From: Cololabis saira
Lineage: Eukaryota > Chordata > Actinopteri > Beloniformes > Belonidae
Assembly: GCF_033807715.1 (NCBI RefSeq)
Contig: NC_084587.1
Span: 19,071,017-19,135,016 of the forward strand
Length of the DNA: 64,000 nt
Reading direction: 5' to 3'
The position numbers and the translations under genes are program-made. Shown one piece after another: positions 63,361-64,000 of this stretch. Under the pieces are notes generated by a model, which was given only the letters and a program-made list of their open reading frames with translations, did no database searches and was not told the DNA's origin. Within the stretch, counting starts at the first letter, position 1. The number at the start of each line of letters is the position of its first letter.

Positions 63361-63588
63361 TCATTCTTGGAAGACAGATGAAGTGAGTCTCTCAATTACA
63401 ACTGTGGACTGTTGTACAGAGACGACACCTTTGACATCTTTGTAATTTAGCAACTGCAGCAAGAGTTTGAGTGACAACATCAATAATAAAGCAACCCAGA
63501 CCAATATATACAAGACAGATGCACTGTTTTCACTTGATAATATTCTTTTTTGAGAGGAGAGGGAGTCGTTGCTGCAGTTTGACTTCAT
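63361..63588 (-). CDS. 75-codon ORF overlapping the gucy1a1 stop, one membrane span
   Basis: The ATG overlaps the gucy1a1 TGA as ATGA, so this ORF begins in the gucy1a1 3' UTR. The product would start MKSNCSNDS, with two N-glycosylation sequons (NCS, NDS). One strongly hydrophobic stretch follows at about residues 24-47 ([20 protein letters not shown]), then a 28-residue polar tail. The shape recalls small single-pass proteins such as KCNE subunits, but I see no family motif. It may well be chance coding in a 3' UTR. I do not recognise it. Confidence 0.25.
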   Translation of the reverse strand: MKSNCSNDSLSSQKRILSSENSASVLYILVWVALLLMLSLKLLLQLLNYKDVKGVVSVQQSTVVIERLTSSVFQE

Positions 63589-63723
63589 TTCTTAGTCAGT
63601 TTTGAAGTTTTGAAGGCCGTCTCCAAAAAGTAACAAACACCAGGGATGTCTTCTGGGAAGTTGGCCGGAAGCTCCTGTCTGCTCCTGGGAACAAAGACAA
63701 ACTCCGGCCGATCCTTCAGTAAT
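63585..63723 (-). CDS. gucy1a1: gucy1a1, last coding exon (5' partial)
   Basis: On the minus strand the acceptor ctctctgtcccag is followed by an A that closes a split codon, then [20 protein letters not shown] and [18 protein letters not shown], ending with TGA. This matches the end of the guanylate cyclase alpha-1 catalytic domain. The human protein has a closely similar segment with FVFTPRSREELPPNFP and IPGICHFL. The fish tail after this block is shorter, ending FKTSKLTKK. The exon lies directly upstream of gucy1b1 in the same orientation, which matches the known GUCY1A1-GUCY1B1 tandem. All earlier exons lie beyond the right edge. Confidence 0.88.
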
Positions 63724-64000
63724 CTGGGACAGAGAGCATACAAATAGAACATGAATCTAACAGCAATGTGGCGAATTATTTGACACAAGAGTAAACGCAG
63801 TTCTCCTCTAAAAGTTGAGTTTCCTTTCAAGAGCACTTAGATTTTAGTTTTTTTTCTTGTTTCCTACAACATCATCCTGTGGAAACAAATTATAGCATAT
63901 ACACATTTAGTAAGCTCAAAATAAATTTCTGTTTAACCTCTTTGCGCGACAGCATCTTTTGAATTGCTTCTGGATTTGGATTGCATGCAGTGTATCCTCA

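Noticed and set aside
63940..64000. Minus-strand open segment at the right edge, considered as another gucy1a1 exon
   Set aside because: Its residues resemble an alpha-1 catalytic segment only by a few positions, and the expected preceding exon should end in TTYR; no donor in the right phase is visible.

Overview
The window is vertebrate nuclear DNA, almost certainly from a teleost fish. Four multi-exon genes with GT-AG introns can be read. The repeats are typical of fish: L2-type LINE pieces, hAT and Tc1-like remnants, short inverted-repeat elements, and long (TA)n, (CAGA)n and (TTCC)n arrays. The gene neighbourhood is usp53, fabp2, then the two soluble guanylate cyclase subunit genes. No RNA gene, CRISPR array or prokaryotic feature was seen.

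Layout. Positions 2436-24378 (+) hold the last six coding exons of usp53. They encode the C-terminal 634 residues; the catalytic-domain exons lie left of the window. One usp53 intron (3430-19049) contains several LINE copies, a nested inverted-repeat element and an array of about 8.7 kb built on a 21-bp unit rich in TGACG. Positions 24379-27906 are the usp53 3' UTR and a gene-free gap. Positions 27907-29273 (-) are a complete four-exon fabp2 (132 aa). Positions 29350-39680 are repeat-rich and gene-free. Positions 39681-61023 (-) are a complete 13-coding-exon gucy1b1 (617 aa) with its haem ligand and cyclase residues in place. At the right edge, 63585-63723 (-) is the last coding exon of gucy1a1. 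The two cyclase genes are therefore head-to-tail, with gucy1a1 upstream, about 2.6 kb between stop codon and start codon.

Function. gucy1a1 and gucy1b1 encode the two subunits of the nitric-oxide receptor, an obligate heterodimer that makes cGMP from GTP. fabp2 encodes the intestinal fatty-acid carrier. usp53 encodes a USP-fold protein that families databases regard as catalytically inactive and junction-associated. usp53 and fabp2 converge tail-to-tail, as the neighbouring human genes also lie together on 4q26.

The most unusual sequence is the usp53 intronic minisatellite. It shows higher-order structure, is interrupted by a LINE, and carries CRE-like octamers of the kind also found upstream of gucy1b1. 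A second item to check is a 75-codon single-membrane-span ORF that overlaps the gucy1a1 stop codon. All exon borders were set by reading splice sites and phases by eye, without alignment tools.
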